Positions 1-12,500 of a DNA stretch of 64,000 bases are shown one piece after another. The stretch is from positions 1-64,000 of the forward strand of contig CM072870.1 in assembly GCA_036937835.1 (NCBI GenBank). Reading direction: 5' to 3'. The position numbers and the translations under genes are program-made. This stretch comes from Pampus argenteus (taxonomy: Eukaryota > Chordata > Actinopteri > Scombriformes > Stromateidae). Under the pieces are notes generated by a model. That model did not search any database. It was given only the letters and a program-made list of their open reading frames with translations, and had not been told where the DNA came from. Position 1 is the stretch's first letter; every line of letters starts with the position of its first letter.

Positions 1-214
1 GCAGAGTGTACATAATTAACAGAGCCCAAACACAGGAAAGGGGGAAAAATTGTTTATTCAAGCACTTTGAGTGTAATTATTTGAACGTAAACAAGGGCAA
101 TTAGGCCATGGGATACGGGATTTTGGAAAAGGAGGGGTCTGAAACTATAGGGGGAGGGTCTGAGGACACACTTGATGGCTGAGGGAACTATGGAGCACAT
201 GTCTGGCCAGTGCA

Positions 215-241
215 TATAAAGGCTGGCTCTTGCCAGCCTTT
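215..241 (+). promoter_or_regulatory. TATA box overlapping a perfect 10-bp hairpin (representative, 510 unit)
   Basis: TATAAAGG at 215-222 runs into a perfect inverted repeat: AAAGGCTGGC at 218-227, loop TCTT, and GCCAGCCTTT at 232-241. The same arrangement occurs in every unit. In the 490-bp family the loop is TCTG while the ten base pairs are unchanged. A TATA box here would place transcription start near 245 on the + strand, that is, C-rich telomeric RNA. Promoter activity is inferred from sequence only. Confidence 0.5.
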
Positions 242-334
242 TCTCCACACCCCCACACCTAACCTGCCAGCGCCGTCTGTGTCTCCTCCTGAGGCTGTCT
301 CGAGGGGAGGACGCCGAACTCTGGCCTCTCCTGA

Positions 335-370
335 CCCTAATCCTAATCCTAATCCTAACCCTAACCCTAA
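335..370 (+). repeat. Internal telomere-like block of the satellite unit (representative)
   Basis: Six hexamers in a fixed order: CCCTAA, three copies of TCCTAA, then two of CCCTAA. The block sits between the 70-bp linker (265-334) and the start of the next core (371). The same order, including the TCCTAA variants, is present in the 490-bp family at 37612-37647, so it predates the split of the two families. Confidence 0.95.
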
Positions 371-373
371 TTT

Positions 374-412
374 ACTTACCTGGGAGCCTGTAAAAATTAT
401 TTTACTTACCTG
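374..412 (-). promoter_or_regulatory. Two consensus 5' splice-site motifs on the G-rich strand (representative)
   Basis: ACTTACCTG occurs at 374-382 and 404-412; on the minus strand each reads CAGGTAAGT, the full complement of the U1 snRNA 5' end. Both lie just upstream (in minus-strand sense) of the TTAGGG-like block at 335-370. The pair recurs in every 510-bp unit. In the 490-bp units one site is kept and the other reads CCGGTAAGT. Minus is the orientation of TERRA-like RNA for a left chromosome end. Use as splice donors is inference. Confidence 0.4.
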
Positions 413-455
413 CAAACCTGAAAAAAAGGGAGGAAAAGCCTAAATTAGTGAAAAC

Positions 456-521
456 GTATGCTCTGTCTAGCCTGATGAAGGACAATTAGCTCCGAAACTG
501 TTGCAACCAGGCAGAGTGTAC
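456..521 (+). ncRNA. Hammerhead-ribozyme-like motif of the 510-bp satellite (representative)
   Basis: A 66-nt motif spans each unit junction. The outer stem I pairs GTATGCTCTGTC (456-467) with GGCAGAGTGTAC (510-521), 12 bp including three G-U pairs. An internal loop (TA against AACCA) and an inner GC/GC helix follow. The core is CTGATGA (472-478), an extra A (479), a short stem II with GGA (480-482) against TCC (491-493), then GAAAC (494-498). A GTT triplet at 500-502 is the expected cleavage position. Stem III is only about 2 bp (AC with GT), so folding would need two tandem copies, as known for Penelope-like and retrozyme hammerheads. The extra A between the core and stem II departs from the consensus and may weaken or abolish cleavage. 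The motif repeats in all 510-bp units. Confidence 0.6.
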
Positions 522-3500
522 ATAATTAACAGAGCCCAAACACAGGAAAGGGGGAAAAATTGTTTATTCAAGCACTTTGAGTGTAATTATTTGAACGTAA
601 ACAAGGGCAATTAGGCCATGGGATACGGGATTTTGGAAAAGGAGGGGTCTGAAACTATAGGGGGAGGGTCTGAGGACACACTTGATGGCTGAGGGAACTA
701 TGGAGCACATGTCTGGCCAGTGCATATAAAGGCTGGCTCTTGCCAGCCTTTTCTCCACACCCCCACACCTAACCTGCCAGCGCCGTCTGTGTCTCCTCCT
801 GAGGCTGTCTCGAGGGGGAGGACGCCGAACTCTGGCCTCTCCTGACCCTAATCCTAATCCTAATCCTAACCCTAACCCTAATTTACTTACCTGGGAGCCT
901 GTAAAAATTATTTTACTTACCTGCAAACCTGAAAAAAAGGGAGGAAAAGCCTAAATTAGTGAAAACGTATGCTCTGTCTAGCCTGATGAAGGACAATTAG
1001 CTCCGAAACTGTTGCAACCAGGCAGAGTGTACATAATTAACAGAGCCCAAACACAGGAAAGGGGGGAAAAATTGTTTATTCAAGCACTTTGAGTGTAATT
1101 ATTTGAACGTAAACAAGGGCAATTAGGCCATGGGATACGGGATTTTGGAAAAGGAGGGGTCTGAAACTATAGGGGGAGGGTCTGAGGACACACTTGATGG
1201 CTGAGGGAACTATGGAGCACATGTCTGGCCAGTGCATATAAAGGCTGGCTCTTGCCAGCCTTTTCTCCACACCCCCACACCTAACCTGCCAGCGCCGTCT
1301 GTGTCTCCTCCTGAGGCTGTCTCGAGGGGAGGACGCCGAACTCTGGCCTCTCCTGACCCTAATCCTAATCCTAATCCTAACCCTAACCCTAATTTACTTA
1401 CCTGGGAGCCTGTAAAAATTATTTTACTTACCTGCAAACCTGAAAAAAAGGGAGGAAAAGCCTAAATTAGTGAAAACGTATGCTCTGTCTAGCCTGATGA
1501 AGGACAATTAGCTCCGAAACTGTTGCAACCAGGCAGAGTGTACATAATTAACAGAGCCCAAACACAGGAAAGGGGGAAAAATTGTTTATTCAAGCACTTT
1601 GAGTGTAATTATTTGAACGTAAACAAGGGCAATTAGGCCATGGGATACGGGATTTTGGAAAAGGAGGGGTCTGAAACTATAGGGGGAGGGTCTGAGGACA
1701 CACTTGATGGCTGAGGGAACTATGGAGCACATGTCTGGCCAGTGCATATAAAGGCTGGCTCTTGCCAGCCTTTTCTCCACACCCCCACACCTAACCTGCC
1801 AGCGCCGTCTGTGTCTCCTCCTGAGGCTGTCTCGAGGGGAGGACGCCGAACTCTGGCCTCTCCTGACCCTAATCCTAATCCTAATCCTAACCCTAACCCT
1901 AATTTACTTACCTGGGAGCCTGTAAAAATTATTTTACTTACCTGCAAACCTGAAAAAAAGGGAGGAAAAGCCTAAATTAGTGAAAACGTATGCTCTGTCT
2001 AGCCTGATGAAGGACAATTAGCTCCGAAACTGTTGCAACCAGGCAGAGTGTACATAATTAACAGAGCCCAAACACAGGAAAGGGGGAAAAATTGTTTATT
2101 CAAGCACTTTGAGTGTAATTATTTGAACGTAAACAAGGGCAATTAGGCCATGGGATACGGGATTTTGGAAAAGGAGGGGTCTGAAACTATAGGGGGAGGG
2201 TCTGAGGACACACTTGATGGCTGAGGGAACTATGGAGCACATGTCTGGCCAGTGCATATAAAGGCTGGCTCTTGCCAGCCTTTTCTCCACACCCCCACAC
2301 CTAACCTGCCAGCGCCGTCTGTGTCTCCTCCTGAGGCTGTCTCGAGGGGAGGACGCCGAACTCTGGCCTCTCTCCTGACCCTAATCCTAATCCTAATCCT
2401 AACCCTAACCCTAATTTACTTACCTGGGAGCCTGTAAAAATTATTTTACTTACCTGCAAACCTGAAAAAAAGGGAGGAAAAGCCTAAATTAGTGAAAACG
2501 TATGCTCTGTCTAGCCTGATGAAGGACAATTAGCTCCGAAACTGTTGCAACCAGGCAGAGTGTACATAATTAACAGAGCCCAAACACAGGAAAGGGGGGA
2601 AAAATTGTTTATTCAAGCACTTTGAGTGTAATTATTTGAACGTAAACAAGGGCAATTAGGCCATGGGATACGGGATTTTGGAAAAGGAGGGGTCTGAAAC
2701 TATAGGGGGAGGGTCTGAGGACACACTTGATGGCTGAGGGAACTATGGAGCACATGTCTGGCCAGTGCATATAAAGGCTGGCTCTTGCCAGCCTTTTCTC
2801 CACACCCCCACACCTAACCTGCCAGCGCCGTCTGTGTCTCCTCCTGAGGCTGTCTCGAGGGGAGGACGCCGAACTCTGGCCTCTCCTGACCCTAATCCTA
2901 ATCCTAATCCTAACCCTAACCCTAATTTACTTACCTGGGAGCCTGTAAAAATTATTTTACTTACCTGCAAACCTGAAAAAAAGGGAGGAAAAGCCTAAAT
3001 TAGTGAAAACGTATGCTCTGTCTAGCCTGATGAAGGACAATTAGCTCCGAAACTGTTGCAACCAGGCAGAGTGTACATAATTAACAGAGCCCAAACACAG
3101 GAAAGGGGGAAAAATTGTTTATTCAAGCACTTTGAGTGTAATTATTTGAACGTAAACAAGGGCAATTAGGCCATGGGATACGGGATTTTGGAAAAGGAGG
3201 GGTCTGAAACTATAGGGGGAGGGTCTGAGGACACACTTGATGGCTGAGGGAACTATGGAGCACATGTCTGGCCAGTGCATATAAAGGCTGGCTCTTGCCA
3301 GCCTTTTCTCCACACCCCCACACCTAACCTGCCAGCGCCGTCTGTGTCTCCTCCTGAGGCTGTCTCGAGGGGAGGACGCCGAACTCTGGCCTCTCCTGAC
3401 CCTAATCCTAATCCTAATCCTAACCCTAACCCTAATTTACTTACCTGGGAGCCTGTAAAAATTATTTTACTTACCTGCAAACCTGAAAAAAAGGGAGGAA

Positions 3501-6500
3501 AAGCCTAAATTAGTGAAAACGTATGCTCTGTCTAGCCTGATGAAGGACAATTAGCTCCGAAACTGTTGCAACCAGGCAGAGTGTACATAATTAACAGAGC
3601 CCAAACACAGGAAAGGGGGAAAAATTGTTTATTCAAGCACTTTGAGTGTAATTATTTGAACGTAAACAAGGGCAATTAGGCCATGGGATACGGGATTTTG
3701 GAAAAGGAGGGGTCTGAAACTATAGGGGGAGGGTCTGAGGACACACTTGATGGCTGAGGGAACTATGGAGCACATGTCTGGCCAGTGCATATAAAGGCTG
3801 GCTCTTGCCAGCCTTTTCTCCACACCCCCACACCTAACCTGCCAGCGCCGTCTGTGTCTCCTCCTGAGGCTGTCTCGAGGGGAGGACGCCGAACTCTGGC
3901 CTCTCCTGACCCTAATCCTAATCCTAATCCTAACCCTAACCCTAATTTACTTACCTGGGAGCCTGTAAAAATTATTTTACTTACCTGCAAACCTGAAAAA
4001 AAGGGAGGAAAAGCCTAAATTAGTGAAAACGTATGCTCTGTCTAGCCTGATGAAGGACAATTAGCTCCGAAACTGTTGCAACCAGGCAGAGTGTACATAA
4101 TTAACAGAGCCCAAACACAGGAAAGGGGGAAAAATTGTTTATTCAAGCACTTTGAGTGTAATTATTTGAACGTAAACAAGGGCAATTAGGCCATGGGATA
4201 CGGGATTTTGGAAAAGGAGGGGTCTGAAACTATAGGGGGAGGGTCTGAGGACACACTTGATGGCTGAGGGAACTATGGAGCACATGTCTGGCCAGTGCAT
4301 ATAAAGGCTGGCTCTTGCCAGCCTTTTCTCCACACCCCCACACCTAACCTGCCAGCGCCGTCTGTGTCTCCTCCTGAGGCTGTCTCGAGGGGAGGACGCC
4401 GAACTCTGGCCTCTCCTGACCCTAATCCTAATCCTAATCCTAACCCTAACCCTAATTTACTTACCTGGGAGCCTGTAAAAATTATTTTACTTACCTGCAA
4501 ACCTGAAAAAAAGGGAGGAAAAGCCTAAATTAGTGAAAACGTATGCTCTGTCTAGCCTGATGAAGGACAATTAGCTCCGAAACTGTTGCAACCAGGCAGA
4601 GTGTACATAATTAACAGAGCCCAAACACAGGAAAGGGGGAAAAATTGTTTATTCAAGCACTTTGAGTGTAATTATTTGAACGTAAACAAGGGCAATTAGG
4701 CCATGGGATACGGGATTTTGGAAAAGGAGGGGTCTGAAACTATAGGGGGAGGGTCTGAGGACACACTTGATGGCTGAGGGAACTATGGAGCACATGTCTG
4801 GCCAGTGCATATAAAGGCTGGCTCTTGCCAGCCTTTTCTCCACACCCCCACACCTAACCTGCCAGCGCCGTCTGTGTCTCCTCCTGAGGCTGTCTCGAGG
4901 GGAGGACGCCGAACTCTGGCCTCTCCTGACCCTAATCCTAATCCTAATCCTAACCCTAACCCTAATTTACTTACCTGGGAGCCTGTAAAAATTATTTTAC
5001 TTACCTGCAAACCTGAAAAAAAGGGAGGAAAAGCCTAAATTAGTGAAAACGTATGCTCTGTCTAGCCTGATGAAGGACAATTAGCTCCGAAACTGTTGCA
5101 ACCAGGCAGAGTGTACATAATTAACAGAGCCCAAACACAGGAAAGGGGGAAAAATTGTTTATTCAAGCACTTTGAGTGTAATTATTTGAACGTAAACAAG
5201 GGCAATTAGGCCATGGGATACGGGATTTTGGAAAAGGAGGGGTCTGAAACTATAGGGGGAGGGTCTGAGGACACACTTGATGGCTGAGGGAACTATGGAG
5301 CACATGTCTGGCCAGTGCATATAAAGGCTGGCTCTTGCCAGCCTTTTCTCCACACCCCCACACCTAACCTGCCAGCGCCGTCTGTGTCTCCTCCTGAGGC
5401 TGTCTCGAGGGGAGGACGCCGAACTCTGGCCTCTCCTGACCCTAATCCTAATCCTAATCCTAACCCTAACCCTAATTTACTTACCTGGGAGCCTGTAAAA
5501 ATTATTTTACTTACCTGCAAACCTGAAAAAAAGGGAGGAAAAGCCTAAATTAGTGAAAACGTATGCTCTGTCTAGCCTGATGAAGGACAATTAGCTCCGA
5601 AACTGTTGCAACCAGGCAGAGTGTACATAATTAACAGAGCCCAAACACAGGAAAGGGGGAAAAATTGTTTATTCAAGCACTTTGAGTGTAATTATTTGAA
5701 CGTAAACAAGGGCAATTAGGCCATGGGATACGGGATTTTGGAAAAGGAGGGGTCTGAAACTATAGGGGGAGGGTCTGAGGACACACTTGATGGCTGAGGG
5801 AACTATGGAGCACATGTCTGGCCAGTGCATATAAAGGCTGGCTCTTGCCAGCCTTTTCTCCACACCCCCACACCTAACCTGCCAGCGCCGTCTGTGTCTC
5901 CTCCTGAGGCTGTCTCGAGGGGAGGACGCCGAACTCTGGCCTCTCCTGACCCTAATCCTAATCCTAATCCTAACCCTAACCCTAATTTACTTACCTGGGA
6001 GCCTGTAAAAATTATTTTACTTACCTGCAAACCTGAAAAAAAGGGAGGAAAAGCCTAAATTAGTGAAAACGTATGCTCTGTCTAGCCTGATGAAGGACAA
6101 TTAGCTCCGAAACTGTTGCAACCAGGCAGAGTGTACATAATTAACAGAGCCCAAACACAGGAAAGGGGGAAAAATTGTTTATTCAAGCACTTTGAGTGTA
6201 ATTATTTGAACGTAAACAAGGGCAATTAGGCCATGGGATACGGGATTTTGGAAAAGGAGGGGTCTGAAACTATAGGGGGAGGGTCTGAGGACACACTTGA
6301 TGGCTGAGGGAACTATGGAGCACATGTCTGGCCAGTGCATATAAAGGCTGGCTCTTGCCAGCCTTTTCTCCACACCCCCACACCTAACCTGCCAGCGCCG
6401 TCTGTGTCTCCTCCTGAGGCTGTCTCGAGGGGAGGACGCCGAACTCTGGCCTCTCCTGACCCTAATCCTAATCCTAATCCTAACCCTAACCCTAATTTAC

Positions 6501-9500
6501 TTACCTGGGAGCCTGTAAAAATTATTTTACTTACCTGCAAACCTGAAAAAAAGGGAGGAAAAGCCTAAATTAGTGAAAACGTATGCTCTGTCTAGCCTGA
6601 TGAAGGACAATTAGCTCCGAAACTGTTGCAACCAGGCAGAGTGTACATAATTAACAGAGCCCAAACACAGGAAAGGGGGAAAAATTGTTTATTCAAGCAC
6701 TTTGAGTGTAATTATTTGAACGTAAACAAGGGCAATTAGGCCATGGGATACGGGATTTTGGAAAAGGAGGGGTCTGAAACTATAGGGGGAGGGTCTGAGG
6801 ACACACTTGATGGCTGAGGGAACTATGGAGCACATGTCTGGCCAGTGCATATAAAGGCTGGCTCTTGCCAGCCTTTTCTCCACACCCCCACACCTAACCT
6901 GCCAGCGCCGTCTGTGTCTCCTCCTGAGGCTGTCTCGAGGGGAGGACGCCGAACTCTGGCCTCTCCTGACCCTAATCCTAATCCTAATCCTAACCCTAAC
7001 CCTAATTTACTTACCTGGGAGCCTGTAAAAATTATTTTACTTACCTGCAAACCTGAAAAAAAGGGAGGAAAAGCCTAAATTAGTGAAAACGTATGCTCTG
7101 TCTAGCCTGATGAAGGACAATTAGCTCCGAAACTGTTGCAACCAGGCAGAGTGTACATAATTAACAGAGCCCAAACACAGGAAAGGGGGAAAAATTGTTT
7201 ATTCAAGCACTTTGAGTGTAATTATTTGAACGTAAACAAGGGCAATTAGGCCATGGGATACGGGATTTTGGAAAAGGAGGGGTCTGAAACTATAGGGGGA
7301 GGGTCTGAGGACACACTTGATGGCTGAGGGAACTATGGAGCACATGTCTGGCCAGTGCATATAAAGGCTGGCTCTTGCCAGCCTTTTCTCCACACCCCCA
7401 CACCTAACCTGCCAGCGCCGTCTGTGTCTCCTCCTGAGGCTGTCTCGAGGGGAGGACGCCGAACTCTGGCCTCTCCTGACCCTAATCCTAATCCTAATCC
7501 TAACCCTAACCCTAATTTACTTACCTGGGAGCCTGTAAAAATTATTTTACTTACCTGCAAACCTGAAAAAAAGGGAGGAAAAGCCTAAATTAGTGAAAAC
7601 GTATGCTCTGTCTAGCCTGATGAAGGACAATTAGCTCCGAAACTGTTGCAACCAGGCAGAGTGTACATAATTAACAGAGCCCAAACACAGGAAAGGGGGA
7701 AAAATTGTTTATTCAAGCACTTTGAGTGTAATTATTTGAACGTAAACAAGGGCAATTAGGCCATGGGATACGGGATTTTGGAAAAGGAGGGGTCTGAAAC
7801 TATAGGGGGAGGGTCTGAGGACACACTTGATGGCTGAGGGAACTATGGAGCACATGTCTGGCCAGTGCATATAAAGGCTGGCTCTTGCCAGCCTTTTCTC
7901 CACACCCCCACACCTAACCTGCCAGCGCCGTCTGTGTCTCCTCCTGAGGCTGTCTCGAGGGGAGGACGCCGAACTCTGGCCTCTCCTGACCCTAATCCTA
8001 ATCCTAATCCTAACCCTAACCCTAATTTACTTACCTGGGAGCCTGTAAAAATTATTTTACTTACCTGCAAACCTGAAAAAAAGGGAGGAAAAGCCTAAAT
8101 TAGTGAAAACGTATGCTCTGTCTAGCCTGATGAAGGACAATTAGCTCCGAAACTGTTGCAACCAGGCAGAGTGTACATAATTAACAGAGCCCAAACACAG
8201 GAAAGGGGGAAAAATTGTTTATTCAAGCACTTTGAGTGTAATTATTTGAACGTAAACAAGGGCAATTAGGCCATGGGATACGGGATTTTGGAAAAGGAGG
8301 GGTCTGAAACTATAGGGGGAGGGTCTGAGGACACACTTGATGGCTGAGGGAACTATGGAGCACATGTCTGGCCAGTGCATATAAAGGCTGGCTCTTGCCA
8401 GCCTTTTCTCCACACCCCCACACCTAACCTGCCAGCGCCGTCTGTGTCTCCTCCTGAGGCTGTCTCGAGGGGAGGACGCCGAACTCTGGCCTCTCCTGAC
8501 CCTAATCCTAATCCTAATCCTAACCCTAACCCTAATTTACTTACCTGGGAGCCTGTAAAAATTATTTTACTTACCTGCAAACCTGAAAAAAAGGGAGGAA
8601 AAGCCTAAATTAGTGAAAACGTATGCTCTGTCTAGCCTGATGAAGGACAATTAGCTCCGAAACTGTTGCAACCAGGCAGAGTGTACATAATTAACAGAGC
8701 CCAAACACAGGAAAGGGGGAAAAATTGTTTATTCAAGCACTTTGAGTGTAATTATTTGAACGTAAACAAGGGCAATTAGGCCATGGGATACGGGATTTTG
8801 GAAAAGGAGGGGTCTGAAACTATAGGGGGAGGGTCTGAGGACACACTTGATGGCTGAGGGAACTATGGAGCACATGTCTGGCCAGTGCATATAAAGGCTG
8901 GCTCTTGCCAGCCTTTTCTCCACACCCCCACACCTAACCTGCCAGCGCCGTCTGTGTCTCCTCCTGAGGCTGTCTCGAGGGGAGGACGCCGAACTCTGGC
9001 CTCTCCTGACCCTAATCCTAATCCTAATCCTAACCCTAACCCTAATTTACTTACCTGGGAGCCTGTAAAAATTATTTTACTTACCTGCAAACCTGAAAAA
9101 AAGGGAGGAAAAGCCTAAATTAGTGAAAACGTATGCTCTGTCTAGCCTGATGAAGGACAATTAGCTCCGAAACTGTTGCAACCAGGCAGAGTGTACATAA
9201 TTAACAGAGCCCAAACACAGGAAAGGGGGAAAAATTGTTTATTCAAGCACTTTGAGTGTAATTATTTGAACGTAAACAAGGGCAATTAGGCCATGGGATA
9301 CGGGATTTTGGAAAAGGAGGGGTCTGAAACTATAGGGGGAGGGTCTGAGGACACACTTGATGGCTGAGGGAACTATGGAGCACATGTCTGGCCAGTGCAT
9401 ATAAAGGCTGGCTCTTGCCAGCCTTTTCTCCACACCCCCACACCTAACCTGCCAGCGCCGTCTGTGTCTCCTCCTGAGGCTGTCTCGAGGGGAGGACGCC

Positions 9501-12500
9501 GAACTCTGGCCTCTCCTGACCCTAATCCTAATCCTAATCCTAACCCTAACCCTAATTTACTTACCTGGGAGCCTGTAAAAATTATTTTACTTACCTGCAA
9601 ACCTGAAAAAAAGGGAGGAAAAGCCTAAATTAGTGAAAACGTATGCTCTGTCTAGCCTGATGAAGGACAATTAGCTCCGAAACTGTTGCAACCAGGCAGA
9701 GTGTACATAATTAACAGAGCCCAAACACAGGAAAGGGGGAAAAATTGTTTATTCAAGCACTTTGAGTGTAATTATTTGAACGTAAACAAGGGCAATTAGG
9801 CCATGGGATACGGGATTTTGGAAAAGGAGGGGTCTGAAACTATAGGGGGAGGGTCTGAGGACACACTTGATGGCTGAGGGAACTATGGAGCACATGTCTG
9901 GCCAGTGCATATAAAGGCTGGCTCTTGCCAGCCTTTTCTCCACACCCCCACACCTAACCTGCCAGCGCCGTCTGTGTCTCCTCCTGAGGCTGTCTCGAGG
10001 GGAGGACGCCGAACTCTGGCCTCTCCTGACCCTAATCCTAATCCTAATCCTAACCCTAACCCTAATTTACTTACCTGGGAGCCTGTAAAAATTATTTTAC
10101 TTACCTGCAAACCTGAAAAAAAGGGAGGAAAAGCCTAAATTAGTGAAAACGTATGCTCTGTCTAGCCTGATGAAGGACAATTAGCTCCGAAACTGTTGCA
10201 ACCAGGCAGAGTGTACATAATTAACAGAGCCCAAACACAGGAAAGGGGGAAAAATTGTTTATTCAAGCACTTTGAGTGTAATTATTTGAACGTAAACAAG
10301 GGCAATTAGGCCATGGGATACGGGATTTTGGAAAAGGAGGGGTCTGAAACTATAGGGGGAGGGTCTGAGGACACACTTGATGGCTGAGGGAACTATGGAG
10401 CACATGTCTGGCCAGTGCATATAAAGGCTGGCTCTTGCCAGCCTTTTCTCCACACCCCCACACCTAACCTGCCAGCGCCGTCTGTGTCTCCTCCTGAGGC
10501 TGTCTCGAGGGGAGGACGCCGAACTCTGGCCTCTCCTGACCCTAATCCTAATCCTAATCCTAACCCTAACCCTAATTTACTTACCTGGGAGCCTGTAAAA
10601 ATTATTTTACTTACCTGCAAACCTGAAAAAAAGGGAGGAAAAGCCTAAATTAGTGAAAACGTATGCTCTGTCTAGCCTGATGAAGGACAATTAGCTCCGA
10701 AACTGTTGCAACCAGGCAGAGTGTACATAATTAACAGAGCCCAAACACAGGAAAGGGGGAAAAATTGTTTATTCAAGCACTTTGAGTGTAATTATTTGAA
10801 CGTAAACAAGGGCAATTAGGCCATGGGATACGGGATTTTGGAAAAGGAGGGGTCTGAAACTATAGGGGGAGGGTCTGAGGACACACTTGATGGCTGAGGG
10901 AACTATGGAGCACATGTCTGGCCAGTGCATATAAAGGCTGGCTCTTGCCAGCCTTTTCTCCACACCCCCACACCTAACCTGCCAGCGCCGTCTGTGTCTC
11001 CTCCTGAGGCTGTCTCGAGGGGAGGACGCCGAACTCTGGCCTCTCCTGACCCTAATCCTAATCCTAATCCTAACCCTAACCCTAATTTACTTACCTGGGA
11101 GCCTGTAAAAATTATTTTACTTACCTGCAAACCTGAAAAAAAGGGAGGAAAAGCCTAAATTAGTGAAAACGTATGCTCTGTCTAGCCTGATGAAGGACAA
11201 TTAGCTCCGAAACTGTTGCAACCAGGCAGAGTGTACATAATTAACAGAGCCCAAACACAGGAAAGGGGGAAAAATTGTTTATTCAAGCACTTTGAGTGTA
11301 ATTATTTGAACGTAAACAAGGGCAATTAGGCCATGGGATACGGGATTTTGGAAAAGGAGGGGTCTGAAACTATAGGGGGAGGGTCTGAGGACACACTTGA
11401 TGGCTGAGGGAACTATGGAGCACATGTCTGGCCAGTGCATATAAAGGCTGGCTCTTGCCAGCCTTTTCTCCACACCCCCACACCTAACCTGCCAGCGCCG
11501 TCTGTGTCTCCTCCTGAGGCTGTCTCGAGGGGAGGACGCCGAACTCTGGCCTCTCCTGACCCTAATCCTAATCCTAATCCTAACCCTAACCCTAATTTAC
11601 TTACCTGGGAGCCTGTAAAAATTATTTTACTTACCTGCAAACCTGAAAAAAAGGGAGGAAAAGCCTAAATTAGTGAAAACGTATGCTCTGTCTAGCCTGA
11701 TGAAGGACAATTAGCTCCGAAACTGTTGCAACCAGGCAGAGTGTACATAATTAACAGAGCCCAAACACAGGAAAGGGGGAAAAATTGTTTATTCAAGCAC
11801 TTTGAGTGTAATTATTTGAACGTAAACAAGGGCAATTAGGCCATGGGATACGGGATTTTGGAAAAGGAGGGGTCTGAAACTATAGGGGGAGGGTCTGAGG
11901 ACACACTTGATGGCTGAGGGAACTATGGAGCACATGTCTGGCCAGTGCATATAAAGGCTGGCTCTTGCCAGCCTTTTCTCCACACCCCCACACCTAACCT
12001 GCCAGCGCCGTCTGTGTCTCCTCCTGAGGCTGTCTCGAGGGGAGGACGCCGAACTCTGGCCTCTCCTGACCCTAATCCTAATCCTAATCCTAACCCTAAC
12101 CCTAATTTACTTACCTGGGAGCCTGTAAAAATTATTTTACTTACCTGCAAACCTGAAAAAAAGGGAGGAAAAGCCTAAATTAGTGAAAACGTATGCTCTG
12201 TCTAGCCTGATGAAGGACAATTAGCTCCGAAACTGTTGCAACCAGGCAGAGTGTACATAATTAACAGAGCCCAAACACAGGAAAGGGGGAAAAATTGTTT
12301 ATTCAAGCACTTTGAGTGTAATTATTTGAACGTAAACAAGGGCAATTAGGCCATGGGATACGGGATTTTGGAAAAGGAGGGGTCTGAAACTATAGGGGGA
12401 GGGTCTGAGGACACACTTGATGGCTGAGGGAACTATGGAGCACATGTCTGGCCAGTGCATATAAAGGCTGGCTCTTGCCAGCCTTTTCTCCACACCCCCA

